Positions 7,929 to 16,096 of a DNA stretch of 45,450 nucleotides are shown in pieces; positions within the stretch are counted from its first letter, which is position 1, and every line of letters begins with the position of its first letter. The position numbers were made by a program, and so were the translations under genes. The DNA lies in the IMG/VR virus record IMGVR_UViG_3300008120_000126, positions 1 through 45,450 of that record; one strand, written 5' to 3'. Origin of the DNA: a virus. The notes under the pieces were generated by a model. It was not told where the DNA came from. It saw nothing but the letters and a program-made list of their open reading frames with translations, and did not search any database.

Positions 7929-9722
7929 TTATCTTAACAAGGTTTTAGGCAAGTTGGCGCGATTCAATCGGCTAAATAGGCCCCCTAAATTGCGAGCAGT
8001 TGGACTGTTTTTAGTTTCAGACTTTCTATCCGCCCCAAACCCAAACTTTTCGCGACACAACGCCACTAACATTAACGCAGCGTCGGCCTCATCGGGGGAT
8101 TTCCCAATCCTCATTTTCATATCTGGCTTAGGCTCAGCTACCAATCTCATGTTAGACCCTTTTTTAGTGGAATAAGTCCTAGCGCATAACTCTCTAGCGA
8201 GGGTAGCTGTAACTCCGCGTATCTGCCCCGTCCTCATCAGTTCTTTAGCGCCGAACCAGATCTCAGTGACTCTGTTAGCGTATCGCTCGTTTGAAGGTGT
8301 GGGGTCAGAAACACTAGCTGGGAGTTCGCTAGCTTGACCGCCGAAATCAATTCGAACCACCCTATTAGACCACTCTCTAGCCACAATGTCCCCAAAAGGC
8401 TTCCCGGCCCCGCTGGCGTCAAAACAAGCATTTTCAGGAGCCACACCATTACTGATGCAGCGGTCTCTAAAAGTTTGCACTATTTGAAAGGATCTAGGTA
8501 CTGAAGTCTTGGTTACGTCCTCACGTAAAAACTCAACTCGGTCGAAACACAAAGTTTTCAGCCCGTCTCCATTCTCTCCGTACCACCCAAAATAAAGAGC
8601 CGTTCGATCGCCGCCATTTGTAAAAGCCGGGTCTAAAGCAGCAATCTTAACCGGAGGGGTCAGCCAGATCGCGGGTTGATCCGCTTTAAATTTTATAATG
8701 TCCGCTTCGGAATATATCCCATCAGCCGCACCAGTGGGGCTCCAGTAGCCGCGAATCATTCGCCAATACGCGTTAGAGTTTTCACCCAAAGATTCTCTTT
8801 GCTGCTCCAGAAAATCTGCAGTGATCAGCCACGGATACAGCGTCGAACCAGCAGAAATGTTAGGGCTCTTTTCGCCGTCCAACCTCAAACACTTCCCCCG
8901 GTCAGTCTCCCATTCCTCGCTCTCTGAGTTTATCGAGGCCCAGCCAGCTTTAGGTTTTGCGAAGACGCCAAAAGCGTCGTAGTAGCTTGCAGGGTTTCCG
9001 AGACCGACCATCTGAAACCAAGGATTCACCGCCAAGTTGGAATACGCCGCTCCAACAACAGACTCGCCCAACTCAGGGAGCTCGTCCGCGATCAGCAAAA
9101 CGCGAGGGGCCTTAAACCCGATCAATTTTCCGTAGGCTTCCTTGTCCTTACTTTTTTCGGCAGCGATCAAAGAAATTCCACTGCGATCTGAACCAGTCGA
9201 ATCTTTCGTCCCCATATCAAAACGAATCAATCCGACGGAGTCCACGAGCTTGCCCGGGGCTCTTCCTGGTATCGCCTGCCAATAATCTCGGATAGCTCCC
9301 CAAATGCGCTTCCGAGAATCTTTCAAAGATGTCGACGTCACGAGCACCATTGTTTTGCTTGGCAAGCATAAAAAATTTACGATTGCCCACACGGCCCCAA
9401 AATCAGATTTGCCCGTGCTGGCGGCCCCAGCTATCGCCAAAAAACTTTTTGGTTTTTCCATAGCCTCGCAAGCTTCTTCGAGCATTCGTTCCGCCCACGG
9501 GTGCCACACAAATTTTTTCCTTTTGTTGTTCGGCCCCCAAAGCATGTCCGAGATGGCTTTGAAATGCCCCGCTCTACCAAGACCGCCTGGGATCTCTGAA
9601 GGCCCTAACCGGAACGCCTTCAAATGCCGCATGAGTTGATTGTCAGTTTTCTTCCACCAAACACCCCACTGCAGTTCTACGTCTGAAGAGGGTGCGGGTG
9701 GGTTTACGGTTATAGAACTCAT
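7929..9722 (-). CDS. terL: Terminase large subunit (packaging ATPase/nuclease)
   Basis: 597 aa from the ATG at 9722. An upstream in-frame start would add 8 residues across a promoter-like box and is less likely. The N-terminal ATPase has Walker A GAASTGKS (residues 99-106) and Walker B VLLIADE (208-214). The C-terminal RNase H-like nuclease has conserved acids in 'ALDPAFTNGGDRTAL' (D364, D372) and 'CFDASG' (D435). It cuts concatemers and pumps DNA through the portal. It is the first gene of the late operon. The only terminase-small-like gene in view is far away on the same strand near 23.4 kb. Confidence 0.93.
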   Translation of the reverse strand: MSSITVNPPAPSSDVELQWGVWWKKTDNQLMRHLKAFRLGPSEIPGGLGRAGHFKAISDMLWGPNNKRKKFVWHPWAERMLEEACEAMEKPKSFLAIAGAASTGKSDFGAVWAIVNFLCLPSKTMVLVTSTSLKDSRKRIWGAIRDYWQAIPGRAPGKLVDSVGLIRFDMGTKDSTGSDRSGISLIAAEKSKDKEAYGKLIGFKAPRVLLIADELPELGESVVGAAYSNLAVNPWFQMVGLGNPASYYDAFGVFAKPKAGWASINSESEEWETDRGKCLRLDGEKSPNISAGSTLYPWLITADFLEQQRESLGENSNAYWRMIRGYWSPTGAADGIYSEADIIKFKADQPAIWLTPPVKIAALDPAFTNGGDRTALYFGWYGENGDGLKTLCFDRVEFLREDVTKTSVPRSFQIVQTFRDRCISNGVAPENACFDASGAGKPFGDIVAREWSNRVVRIDFGGQASELPASVSDPTPSNERYANRVTEIWFGAKELMRTGQIRGVTATLARELCARTYSTKKGSNMRLVAEPKPDMKMRIGKSPDEADAALMLVALCREKFGFGADRKSETKNSPTARNLGGLFSRLNRANLPKTLLR

Positions 9723-9725
9723 AAA

Positions 9726-9737
9726 GGTATAATATCC
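9726..9737 (+). promoter_or_regulatory. GGTATAATATCC box beside terL
   Basis: Exact match to the box found before many early genes. It lies 4 bases from the terL start codon. Read on the minus strand it offers TATTAT as a -10 element directly before terL; on the plus strand it faces the att/int region. Confidence 0.5.
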
Positions 9738-9772
9738 AAGTAACAATAAAACATGTCAATATTGTGTCATGT
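9734..9772 (-). promoter_or_regulatory. Late promoter candidate under a near-palindromic operator
   Basis: On the minus strand TTGACA (9759-9754) faces a TATTAT element about 19 bases further on. The TTGACA lies inside ACATG-T-CAATATTG-TGT-CATGT (9751-9772), whose arms ACATG/CATGT and core CAATATTG are inverted repeats. A repressor bound there would block late transcription. Spacing is longer than ideal. Confidence 0.4.
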
Positions 9773-9780
9773 CAGTGTTT

Positions 9781-9804
9781 TTGTCGGGTTAAAAAATCCG
9801 ACAA
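9781..9804. other. 7-bp hairpin near the att terminator
   Basis: TTGTCGG (9781-9787) pairs with CCGACAA (9798-9804). It adjoins the minus-strand terminator and may reinforce it. Confidence 0.45.
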
Positions 9805-9838
9805 GAAAAAACCCGCAGAGCCAGTATTCATGCGGGTT
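9805..9838 (-). terminator. Rho-independent terminator downstream of the tRNA-Thr half
   Basis: On the minus strand an 8-bp stem, AACCCGCA/TGCGGGTT (9838-9810), is followed directly by a run of T. It lies 10 nt beyond the end of the tRNA sequence on the same strand. It looks like the natural terminator of the host tRNA gene carried along with the tRNA 3' half, so that insertion restores both. Confidence 0.75.
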
Positions 9839-9848
9839 GGGGAGGGGA

Positions 9849-9894
9849 GCCGACACTCGGATTCGAACCGAGGACCGACGGTTTACAAAACCGT
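9849..9894 (-). other. attP: Phage attachment site core: 3' half of tRNA-Thr(UGU)
   Basis: On the minus strand the sequence reads as an anticodon arm ACGGT-TTTGTAA-ACCGT (anticodon TGT, Thr), a 5-nt variable loop, a T arm CTCGG-TTCGAAT-CCGAG and an acceptor 3' strand TGTCGGC. There is no D arm and no matching 5' acceptor strand before the anticodon arm, and no encoded CCA. A tRNA 3' half beside a tyrosine integrase is the classic att core. Phage genes on both sides make it attP rather than a prophage end. Confidence 0.85.
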
Positions 9895-10150
9895 TTATAC
9901 TGGGGTAATATCCTAGAAATACACCTAAGTTAAAAATATCAAAATCAAACATTTAAAATAAAAAGTGGTATATTATTGAATGTCACTAGGATGTTATAAA
10001 GTACCGTTTTTTCGCCAATTTTCTGGTATTTTGCGTCATTAGTCCGTCTATACTTTCAACGAGTTACTAGGGGTTTTAATCGCGGTAGCGGTCAAAAAAA
10101 CCGTTGAACATTTTTTGTCATGTGGTGTCAATACTAGCACAGAAAATTTT

Positions 10151-11323
10151 ATGCCAAAACAAAAATCAAACGGCGAATACCCGAAGCATCTGGTTTCTCG
10201 CTACGGGAAGGTTCACATTTATAAAAACTCCAACCGGGGGGCTTGGGTAGTGTATGTGGTGGCCTGGTCAATAGGCAGAAAAAGGCATCGTCTCAGTTTC
10301 TCCGACGAGATGGCTGCCTTAAATCACGCCGAACTCGTGCAGGAGCAGTTCAAAAAAGGAGAGCAGTTGGCCACCGCGATTTCATCCAGCAAGGCTCTCT
10401 ACTACGAGACCTGTGAACAAAAGCTCAACGGCGTGTCTCTACTAGACGCCGTAGATTACTACATGCGGATGCACGGTGAGACTAAATCGGGAGTTTCCCT
10501 CCAGAAAGTCAAAGACGAATTTATGGAGGGCGTGAAAAAACTTGGTAACCAGCCACGAGACATCTCCACGCTTAGGGGGCACCTAAACAAATTCGCCGAC
10601 TGCATGAAGGTTCCGATGGAGTCAATACGGGCCGTTGATATTGATAGGTATCTTCAGGGGCATGAGAGCTGGTCAAATCGAACGCGCATAAATCATCGAA
10701 GTTCGATCATGCGGCTTTTCAACTGGGCGATAGAAAAAGAACGGTTGCCATCCAACATGGCGAACCCCGTAGAAAAATCGTCCACATACAAATCGGAGAC
10801 GACTGGATCCCCAGGAATTTTCACACCTTCCGAGCTACAAAAACTTCTCGACACTGTCGAAGAAGATTGGATGCCATACATCGCTATCGCCGCGTTTGCG
10901 GGGCCTCGATCTGCTGAGATTCCTCGACTAGAGTGGGAGTCGGTGTTGTTCGACGAAAAAGTAATTGTGCTCGACGCCAGGCACACAAAAACAAAGCGCC
11001 GAAGAGTTGCGCAAATGCCGGACAACCTCGTTTTGTGGCTCAAAAGTTACAGCGGAAAAAAAGAGGGCCCCATATGCCCCTCAAAAAATCCGAACAAAAT
11101 GACGAACAGGTTGTCTAAAGATGCAAAGGTACTATGGAAACACAACGGACTTCGGCACTCATATGTGTCCTACCAAATGGCAATCCTCCGAGACGCCGCA
11201 AAAGTAGCGGAGCAATGCGGAAACTCTCCCGAACAAGTTCAAGCGAACTACAAGGCCAACGCTCTTGAGAGCGAGGCTAAAAAGTGGTTTGCGATCAAAC
11301 CAAAAAAGAAAGGTACAAAATAA
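10151..11323 (+). CDS. int: Tyrosine-type site-specific integrase
   Basis: 390 aa from the ATG at 10151; an ATG 36 bases upstream gives an unlikely extension. It has an SAM-like core-binding domain (about residues 95-205) and a catalytic domain. Active-site candidates are R253 in 'AGPRSAEIPRLEW', K280/K282 in 'HTKTKRRR', R335 in 'NGLRHSYVSY' and nucleophile Y367 in 'QANYKA'. The usual His of box II is Asn and the later Gly-His is Gly-Asn, a variant seen in many integrases of Verrucomicrobiota and relatives. It would recombine the adjacent tRNA-Thr half site with the host tRNA gene. The leader is AT-rich without a Shine-Dalgarno sequence. Confidence 0.93.
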   Translation: MPKQKSNGEYPKHLVSRYGKVHIYKNSNRGAWVVYVVAWSIGRKRHRLSFSDEMAALNHAELVQEQFKKGEQLATAISSSKALYYETCEQKLNGVSLLDAVDYYMRMHGETKSGVSLQKVKDEFMEGVKKLGNQPRDISTLRGHLNKFADCMKVPMESIRAVDIDRYLQGHESWSNRTRINHRSSIMRLFNWAIEKERLPSNMANPVEKSSTYKSETTGSPGIFTPSELQKLLDTVEEDWMPYIAIAAFAGPRSAEIPRLEWESVLFDEKVIVLDARHTKTKRRRVAQMPDNLVLWLKSYSGKKEGPICPSKNPNKMTNRLSKDAKVLWKHNGLRHSYVSYQMAILRDAAKVAEQCGNSPEQVQANYKANALESEAKKWFAIKPKKKGTK

Positions 11324-11330
11324 GAGAACC

Positions 11331-11381
11331 GTCAACACCAAAAAAAACTGTTGACACGAAAAATATCTGGGTATCATATTC
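11331..11381 (+). promoter_or_regulatory. Hairpin plus promoter-like box after int
   Basis: GTCAACA (11331-11337) pairs with TGTTGAC (11349-11355). The second arm overlaps a TTGACA (11351-11356), which is followed by GGTATCATATTC (11370-11381), a variant of the phage's common box. The stem may end int mRNA or act as an operator for the promoter of the next gene, which starts 30 nt later. Confidence 0.5.
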
Positions 11382-11411
11382 AGGTATCAAACCAGAAAAC
11401 CAAACACTAAC

Positions 11412-11627
11412 ATGCCAAATAAACTAGCAGATGATCGTCGGCGAGCGGTCTTCATCGTCGACAGCAAAGATTATCAAGACCTAGAAGACTACGCAAAAAT
11501 GATGGGGTTCACCGCATCAGTCCTACTTCGAGAGGCAGTATACCGGCTTGCCAAAGAGCTCAGAACCGAAGGCAAGACTATTCTAGAAAGACAACCCCGC
11601 CCAGATGAAGGTCACACAACAAAATAA
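11412..11627 (+). CDS. Ribbon-helix-helix-like DNA-binding protein
   Basis: 71 aa. A short strand (RAVFIVD) is followed by a helix (YQDLEDYAKMMG), a turn and a second helix (TASVLLREAVYRLAKEL). This is the strand-helix-helix layout of Arc/MetJ/CopG-type regulators, which dimerise through the strand. It follows the integrase and its own promoter-like box. With the next RHH gene it is a candidate for control of lysogeny, since no CI-type repressor is in view. The fold is inferred from pattern, not from a strict motif. Confidence 0.6.
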   Translation: MPNKLADDRRRAVFIVDSKDYQDLEDYAKMMGFTASVLLREAVYRLAKELRTEGKTILERQPRPDEGHTTK

Positions 11628-11661
11628 ATATTTAATGCGTCCAAAATTATTTATTGATTTT

Positions 11662-11673
11662 GGTATAATATCC
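11662..11673 (+). promoter_or_regulatory. GGTATAATATCC promoter-like box
   Basis: Exact box preceded by TTT, giving a TGG-TATAAT extended -10. It lies in the 124-nt gap before the second RHH gene. A 36-nt mini-ORF (11686-11721) follows and is probably chance. Confidence 0.6.
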
Positions 11674-11751
11674 CAAATACAAAAAATGAACCACGATAAC
11701 ACAAACCCAAGCCGACAATAGCACCCTAACACTCAACTGTTCTAGCACAAC

Positions 11752-11937
11752 ATGTCAACTCCACACTACACACAAACAAGCGTATCAATCGAACTGCCAC
11801 AACACCATGAAACCGTATTAGACGAAGCCTCCGAAACAACAGGGCTGACTCGCGATCAAATCGCAAAGGAAGCTCTCAGGCGGCTTTTAAACGAGATCAG
11901 AACCGACAAAAAAGGGCACTACCACGCAGTCATATGA
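11752..11937 (+). CDS. Second ribbon-helix-helix-like protein
   Basis: 61 aa with the RHH pattern: strand 'TSVSIELP', helix 'HHETVLDEASETTG', and helix 'TRDQIAKEALRRLLNEI'. Its stop overlaps the start of the following HTH gene (ATGA), which implies translational coupling. It is probably a dimeric operator-binding regulator of the early region. Confidence 0.65.
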   Translation: MSTPHYTQTSVSIELPQHHETVLDEASETTGLTRDQIAKEALRRLLNEIRTDKKGHYHAVI

Positions 11938-12266
11938 CAATATCACCAAAGCTAGTGGTGGAATGCGCCGGATCGTTCAGAGTAAAAGTTCTCCAAGGAG
12001 GCCGCGTAGAGATTAGCATGGAGGACGCAACCGGAGAGTTAACGGCGGATGATGTCCTTTATGACAAAAAAGGCGCAGCAAACAGGCTGGGCACCACTAT
12101 TAGGTCCATAGACAATTTTATGTCGCAAAAGAAAAACCCGCTACCTTTCATCAGGAACGCAGGAAGACCTAAATTCCGAGAGTCGGACATTAAGTGGTGG
12201 CTCGACCAAGGATGCTCCGTTGCCGCTAGAAGGGCGGCAACGAGGGCTTTGGGTATAATATCCTAA
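11934..12266 (+). CDS. Helix-turn-helix (HTH_17/MerR-like) protein, excisionase candidate
   Basis: 110 aa. The C-terminal half reads 'LYDKKGAANRLGTTIRSIDNFM', then a wing ending 'NAGRPKFRESDIKWWLDQG', the usual form of small phage HTH_17 proteins in which a helix-turn-helix is followed by '[K/R]..[R/K]F...D...WL'. The N-terminal ~45 residues are beta-like and unassigned. Proteins of this type next to int often act as excisionase or as early regulators. It is coupled to the RHH gene by a 4-bp overlap. Confidence 0.65.
   Translation: MTISPKLVVECAGSFRVKVLQGGRVEISMEDATGELTADDVLYDKKGAANRLGTTIRSIDNFMSQKKNPLPFIRNAGRPKFRESDIKWWLDQGCSVAARRAATRALGIIS
12252..12263 (+). promoter_or_regulatory. GGTATAATATCC box inside the end of the HTH gene
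   Basis: Exact box with TATAAT ending 11 nt before the ATG of the resolvase gene. Transcription from it would give an almost leaderless mRNA (a few bases of 5' UTR). No Shine-Dalgarno sequence is present. Confidence 0.6.
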
Positions 12267-12270
12267 TAAC

Positions 12271-12738
12271 ATGACAACTCTCGTAGGAATAGACCCAGGG
12301 GCGAACGGAGGTTACATGGTCCGGTTTGGCGGTGGTACAACATTAACTGGGCCGCTTCCGGAAACCGAAGGGGACTTACTAAGCCTGATAGAAATGATCA
12401 GCATGTCGGAAGCTGATGAGCGGATATGCTACCTAGAAAACTTAGTTAAGTTTACAGGCAACCCAATGCCGTCTTCAGCTATGGCTACATACGCCTCAAA
12501 CTGGGGAGTGCTAAAAGGGATGCTCATGGCTTTGAAGTTTCAGCTGGTGTTAGTCACGCCTCAAACGTGGCAAAAAGCACTAGGAATGGGCAGCAGCAAA
12601 GGAATGAGCAAACCCGAATGGAAAAATAAACTAAAATCAGAAGCTCAAAGGCTCTACCCGACACAAAAAATAACCCTATCAAACGCGGATGCAGCTCTAA
12701 TATTTAGACATGCAGATTTACAAGAAAGAAAAAAATGA
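12271..12738 (+). CDS. RuvC-like Holliday junction resolvase
   Basis: 155 aa with an RNase H-like fold pattern: 'GIDPGANGGY' (first catalytic Asp, residue 8), a second acidic strand 'RICYLENLV' (Glu), and C-terminal 'LSNADAALIFRHA' (Asp). This is the RuvC/phage resolvase arrangement. It would resolve branched intermediates of replication or recombination before packaging. It opens the replication block and overlaps the next gene by 4 bp. Confidence 0.8.
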   Translation: MTTLVGIDPGANGGYMVRFGGGTTLTGPLPETEGDLLSLIEMISMSEADERICYLENLVKFTGNPMPSSAMATYASNWGVLKGMLMALKFQLVLVTPQTWQKALGMGSSKGMSKPEWKNKLKSEAQRLYPTQKITLSNADAALIFRHADLQERKK

Positions 12739-12992
12739 AAACACAAACTAGAAAAAAATACAAAACCCAAAAACAAACCCCAGATCTATATCAAATAGTC
12801 TGGAAGCATCAGACCATAGAGCAGCGATTTAAAATGTGGCTCAAAGGAATCTACGACTCTGTTAGGTACTTCCCAGAGGAGAAATCCCCACAATTGATAG
12901 CAAAAAAAAGAAGGGGCAGGCCGCGCAAAGACTGGTTATACAACCCAACAACAAACACCACTTACACTAAGTCTACAGGCTGGGAACTATGA
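12735..12992 (+). CDS. Small basic AT-hook protein
   Basis: 85 aa, very rich in Lys and Arg. 'AKKRRGRPRKDW' near residue 60 contains the AT-hook core RGRPRK, which binds the minor groove of AT-rich DNA. Overlaps at both ends (ATGA) tie it to the resolvase and the next small gene. Possible role: DNA architecture at replication forks or at the origin; not shown by sequence alone. Confidence 0.6.
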   Translation: MKTQTRKKYKTQKQTPDLYQIVWKHQTIEQRFKMWLKGIYDSVRYFPEEKSPQLIAKKRRGRPRKDWLYNPTTNTTYTKSTGWEL

Positions 12993-13153
12993 ACGAAAAA
13001 GATTCGGGCCCAAACAGAACCAGAGCTGAAGAACAGCGGTACATAAACGACATGTACATAGCAGGCACAATGTCTAGAGAAGAGTGGAGAGAAAAGACAG
13101 AGGAGCTTAGCGATCTGGGGAGGTGGGACGCAAACGGGCGGATAAAAAAATGA
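12989..13153 (+). CDS. 54-aa acidic protein, unknown
   Basis: The ATG overlaps the upstream TGA (ATGA) and the stop overlaps the downstream ATG in the same way. The product is hydrophilic and helical (ends [11 protein letters not shown]). The tight double overlap supports it as a real gene. No family recognised. Confidence 0.6.
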   Translation: MNEKDSGPNRTRAEEQRYINDMYIAGTMSREEWREKTEELSDLGRWDANGRIKK

Positions 13154-13350
13154 GCTTAAGGCACGAACAATACCACGCGCTTAAAAAAACTAGAGAGTTT
13201 CTTAGAGAGCTTCTAGTCTCTAAAACTAGGCCCAAAACCTCTCAAGAGTTTAAAGACAAAGCATACTCGTGCCTTAGGCATTTCCCTTTTCTAGATCAAA
13301 ACGGAAAGCCGATGTTTTCGCAAGACGATTTTGGGCCCGACAAACTATGA
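13150..13350 (+). CDS. 66-aa protein, unknown
   Basis: I take the ATG at 13150, which overlaps the preceding stop, over a GTG at 13123 that would lie inside the previous gene. The product is basic and helical ('[18 protein letters not shown]'). Its stop overlaps the NrdR-like gene by 4 bp. Confidence 0.6.
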   Translation: MSLRHEQYHALKKTREFLRELLVSKTRPKTSQEFKDKAYSCLRHFPFLDQNGKPMFSQDDFGPDKL

Positions 13351-13661
13351 CGTGCCCTCACTGCAACGTCAAAAAAACATCGACTAAGATTACGGACTCC
13401 AGGATGACGGGAGATAGAAAACGCCGTCGAAGAGAATGCCAGTTCTGCGGAAATAAGTTTACCACCTACGAATACGTAGATCTCTACCCCTACAGAAACT
13501 CAGGCCCCGACAAAGTGCCAAAAAAGAAAAAACCCGGCCCTAAGGCGCGCCCTAAAAAAGTTAGGACAAGCGAATCTAACTGGCTGCAACGACTAATGGC
13601 TAAATTAGATAATGAAAACTCCGTACCCAGTACAACAGTCGCACATAAATCTGCTGTATAG
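13347..13661 (+). CDS. NrdR-like zinc-ribbon protein without ATP-cone
   Basis: 104 aa. The N-terminus closely follows the NrdR zinc ribbon: CPHC (residues 3-6), '[16 protein letters not shown]', CxxC ([10 protein letters not shown]). NrdR represses ribonucleotide reductase genes in bacteria and has an ATP-cone after the ribbon; here the ribbon is followed only by a Lys/Pro-rich basic tail. It may therefore bind DNA without nucleotide sensing. The 3' end overlaps the helicase start by 50 bp in another frame. Confidence 0.75.
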   Translation: MTCPHCNVKKTSTKITDSRMTGDRKRRRRECQFCGNKFTTYEYVDLYPYRNSGPDKVPKKKKPGPKARPKKVRTSESNWLQRLMAKLDNENSVPSTTVAHKSAV

Positions 13662-16059
13662 TTCTCTTGTAAAGAACAAGGCGGCTTTAGATGCCTCAGC
13701 GACGGGGACTGGAAAAACATTATGCGCAATAATGGTCGCCAAAAAGCTCGGTAGACCAGTCGTTGTAGTGTGCCCAAAAGCAGTTATCCCCGCTTGGAGA
13801 AAAGAGCTAGAAGAACAGGGGGTTCCCTCGGCTGCCGTGATAAATTACGAAAAGTTACGCACTGGAAAGTCTGGTCTAGGCGCATGGAACAGTAAAAAAT
13901 GGGAGTGGGGCCTAAACGAAGAGCATTTAATAGTGTGGGACGAGGCCCATAGGTGCAAAAGCCCCTCCGCTCAAAACACAAAAATGCTGATTGCATCAAA
14001 AAGCCACTACAACTTGATGCTTTCGGCGACAATCGCAGACGACCCAACCGAATTGAGGGGGGTTGGGTTCTTATTAGGGCTGTTCGAGCTGCCTAAATTT
14101 TGGAACTGGTGCCGATCGCACGGGTGTCGACCTAATCCATGGGGCGCAATGGAGTTCGACAGACGGAAAACGGGGGCTTTAGAGAAAATCCACAACCAAA
14201 TAATGCCAAATAAGGGCGGCAGAATGACTGTAGACGACATGAAAGGGCACTTCGCGGACAACTTCATTATAGATGACCCGCTAGACTTCTCGGACGACGG
14301 TAAAATTAAAGAGCTGTACGAGGAAATGGAGCTTGAGCTTGAGGGGTTGAAAAAAGAGATGGCCGACGACAGCGACAACCCAGCAGCAAAAGCTTTGGTT
14401 GCTCAACTCAGGGCACGGCAAGCAGTGGAGTTATACAAAGTGCCTCTTATTTGTAATACAATTGAGGAGATTGTTAACGACGAACACCGCAATGTTGCGG
14501 TATTTGTCAACTTTGACGCCACAATAAACGCTATTTTAGATAGACTGCAAAAAACAGAAAGCACAGTTTCTGTAATACGCGGGAAACAGTCTGAAAAAGA
14601 AAGGGAAGTTTCTATCTTGAGGTTCCAAAATAACACCTCAAGAGTGATACTTTGCAACATGGAGGCTGGGGGAGTGGGAGTCTCTCTACACGACACAACC
14701 GGAGAAAGGCCGAGAACCGCACTTATAAGCCCGAGCTTTAACGCAAAATCTATGGTGCAAGTTCTAGGGAGAATCCATAGAGCGGGGGGAAAAAGCCCAG
14801 CCATTCAAAGAATTTTAGTCGCCGAGGGCACCGTTGAAGAGAAAGTAGCGAAATCTGTAAAAGAAAAAATTAAAGCACAAGAAATTTTGAACGGATCTAA
14901 AAGTTCGTTGTCTAAAGACGGAGCTGGGGTATATTACCCAGCTGACAACACAGTAACATCACCAATGCCAGAAATAGATCACGCTTCGCGAGCTCACGCA
15001 GAACATAGCCCCTCAGCACTAAAGAATTTTGAAGTTTGCCCAGGATACCTCCCAAGAGAGGGGACTAACTGGGCGGCAGAGCGCGGAACTAGAATCCACG
15101 AGGCTCTCGAAGCAGAAGATATTTCTAGGCTTGTCGACCCAGACGAACAAGCCATCGCGCAAAAGTGCTACGACTATGTAGCACAACTGGAATCAGGCCA
15201 CTCTTTTAAACACAAAGAGGTACGATTCGACATAGATTTGGGTGGTGGAGAAAGCACTTTTGGAACCGTCGATCTTTGTCTTGGGTTTCCGAAAAAACTG
15301 ATGCGATTGGTAGACCACAAAACAGGTTACGGAGCTGTCGAAGACGCGGAGATAAACACCCAAGCCTGGGCTTACACAATTGGTGCATTTCAAAAGTTTG
15401 ATGTAGACACTATTGAGTTTTACTTCCTTATGCCGGTGCGTGATGAGGTTAGCTACGCGGTATTTAAACGGGAGCAACTCCCTGAGATGCAACTTCGGCT
15501 CCAAACAATTATTAAGAGAGCGAAAGACGGGAAGATCTTTAACCCGCAAGCAGGGGTATGCGACTACTGCGGAAACCAAGCCAAGTGCCCAGCACTAGCT
15601 AAGAAGGCGCTTCTTATTGCCAATAAATACCCCGAGACAGGTTTTGAGGTTCCAAACGATATTACCGGAGACAAGGCCGACTCTGAGGAGCTGGCGCAAC
15701 TTTTGAAGTTGGCCCCCATAATGGAGAGCTGGGCTGCAGGGATTAGAGAGCTATCCAGAGAAAGGGCTGTTAACGAGGGGTGGGAGCTTCCTGGGTTCCG
15801 TCTGCAAGAGCAAAAGCTCCCAAGAAAAATTACATCAGCTATTCAAGCATACGACGCAGTTAAAGATACTGTGTCGCTCACAGATTTTCTAGCGGCCTGC
15901 ACAAAAGTAAGTGTGCCGGACCTAGAAGACTATTTTGCTGAGTCGGTCCCAAAAGGGAAGAAAGGCCAAGCAAAACAACAGCTTGTCGACCGACTTACGG
16001 ACGCAGGCTGTCTCAAGCAAGAGGGCACCACATTTGTCCTCAAGCAAGAGAAAAACTAA
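13612..16059 (+). CDS. SF2 (SNF2-type) helicase fused to a PD-(D/E)XK Fe-S nuclease
   Basis: 815 aa. Residues 1-430 are an SF2 helicase: motif I ATGTGKT (30-36), II DEAH (110-113), III SAT (138-140), [15 protein letters not shown] (383-395). Residues ~460-815 form a RecB/Cas4-like (DUF2800-type) nuclease: '[10 protein letters not shown]' (H496), 'GTVD' (D554), 'VDHK' (D568, K570), 'QAWAY' (Q584). Four Cys, C476 and then C650-x2-C653-x5-C659, match the AddB/Cas4 [4Fe-4S] clamp. In many phages the two activities are separate genes. Likely role: DNA end processing or unwinding in phage replication/recombination. No frameshift separates the halves. Confidence 0.88.
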   Translation: MKTPYPVQQSHINLLYSSLVKNKAALDASATGTGKTLCAIMVAKKLGRPVVVVCPKAVIPAWRKELEEQGVPSAAVINYEKLRTGKSGLGAWNSKKWEWGLNEEHLIVWDEAHRCKSPSAQNTKMLIASKSHYNLMLSATIADDPTELRGVGFLLGLFELPKFWNWCRSHGCRPNPWGAMEFDRRKTGALEKIHNQIMPNKGGRMTVDDMKGHFADNFIIDDPLDFSDDGKIKELYEEMELELEGLKKEMADDSDNPAAKALVAQLRARQAVELYKVPLICNTIEEIVNDEHRNVAVFVNFDATINAILDRLQKTESTVSVIRGKQSEKEREVSILRFQNNTSRVILCNMEAGGVGVSLHDTTGERPRTALISPSFNAKSMVQVLGRIHRAGGKSPAIQRILVAEGTVEEKVAKSVKEKIKAQEILNGSKSSLSKDGAGVYYPADNTVTSPMPEIDHASRAHAEHSPSALKNFEVCPGYLPREGTNWAAERGTRIHEALEAEDISRLVDPDEQAIAQKCYDYVAQLESGHSFKHKEVRFDIDLGGGESTFGTVDLCLGFPKKLMRLVDHKTGYGAVEDAEINTQAWAYTIGAFQKFDVDTIEFYFLMPVRDEVSYAVFKREQLPEMQLRLQTIIKRAKDGKIFNPQAGVCDYCGNQAKCPALAKKALLIANKYPETGFEVPNDITGDKADSEELAQLLKLAPIMESWAAGIRELSRERAVNEGWELPGFRLQEQKLPRKITSAIQAYDAVKDTVSLTDFLAACTKVSVPDLEDYFAESVPKGKKGQAKQQLVDRLTDAGCLKQEGTTFVLKQEKN

Positions 16060-16096
16060 CAACCCAAACAACCAAAAATCCAAACATCCAAAACAT

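Larger units (their letters stand above)
9723..10150. other. Divergent late/int intergenic region with att site
   Basis: This 428-nt gene-free stretch separates the leftward late operon from the rightward integrase. In order it holds a GGTATAATATCC box, a near-palindrome, a minus-strand promoter candidate, two hairpins including a minus-strand terminator, the tRNA-Thr half site, and about 250 AT-rich bases with recurring TGTCAA/TGTCAT and ACTAG motifs that may be integrase arm sites or operators. Confidence 0.7.

Noticed and set aside
9849-9940. Complete functional tRNA-Thr
   Set aside because: No D arm or complementary 5' acceptor strand precedes the anticodon arm; only the 3' half is present.
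11686-11721. 11-codon leader peptide ORF behind the box at 11662
   Set aside because: Too short, with no regulatory codon run and no attenuator hairpin after it.
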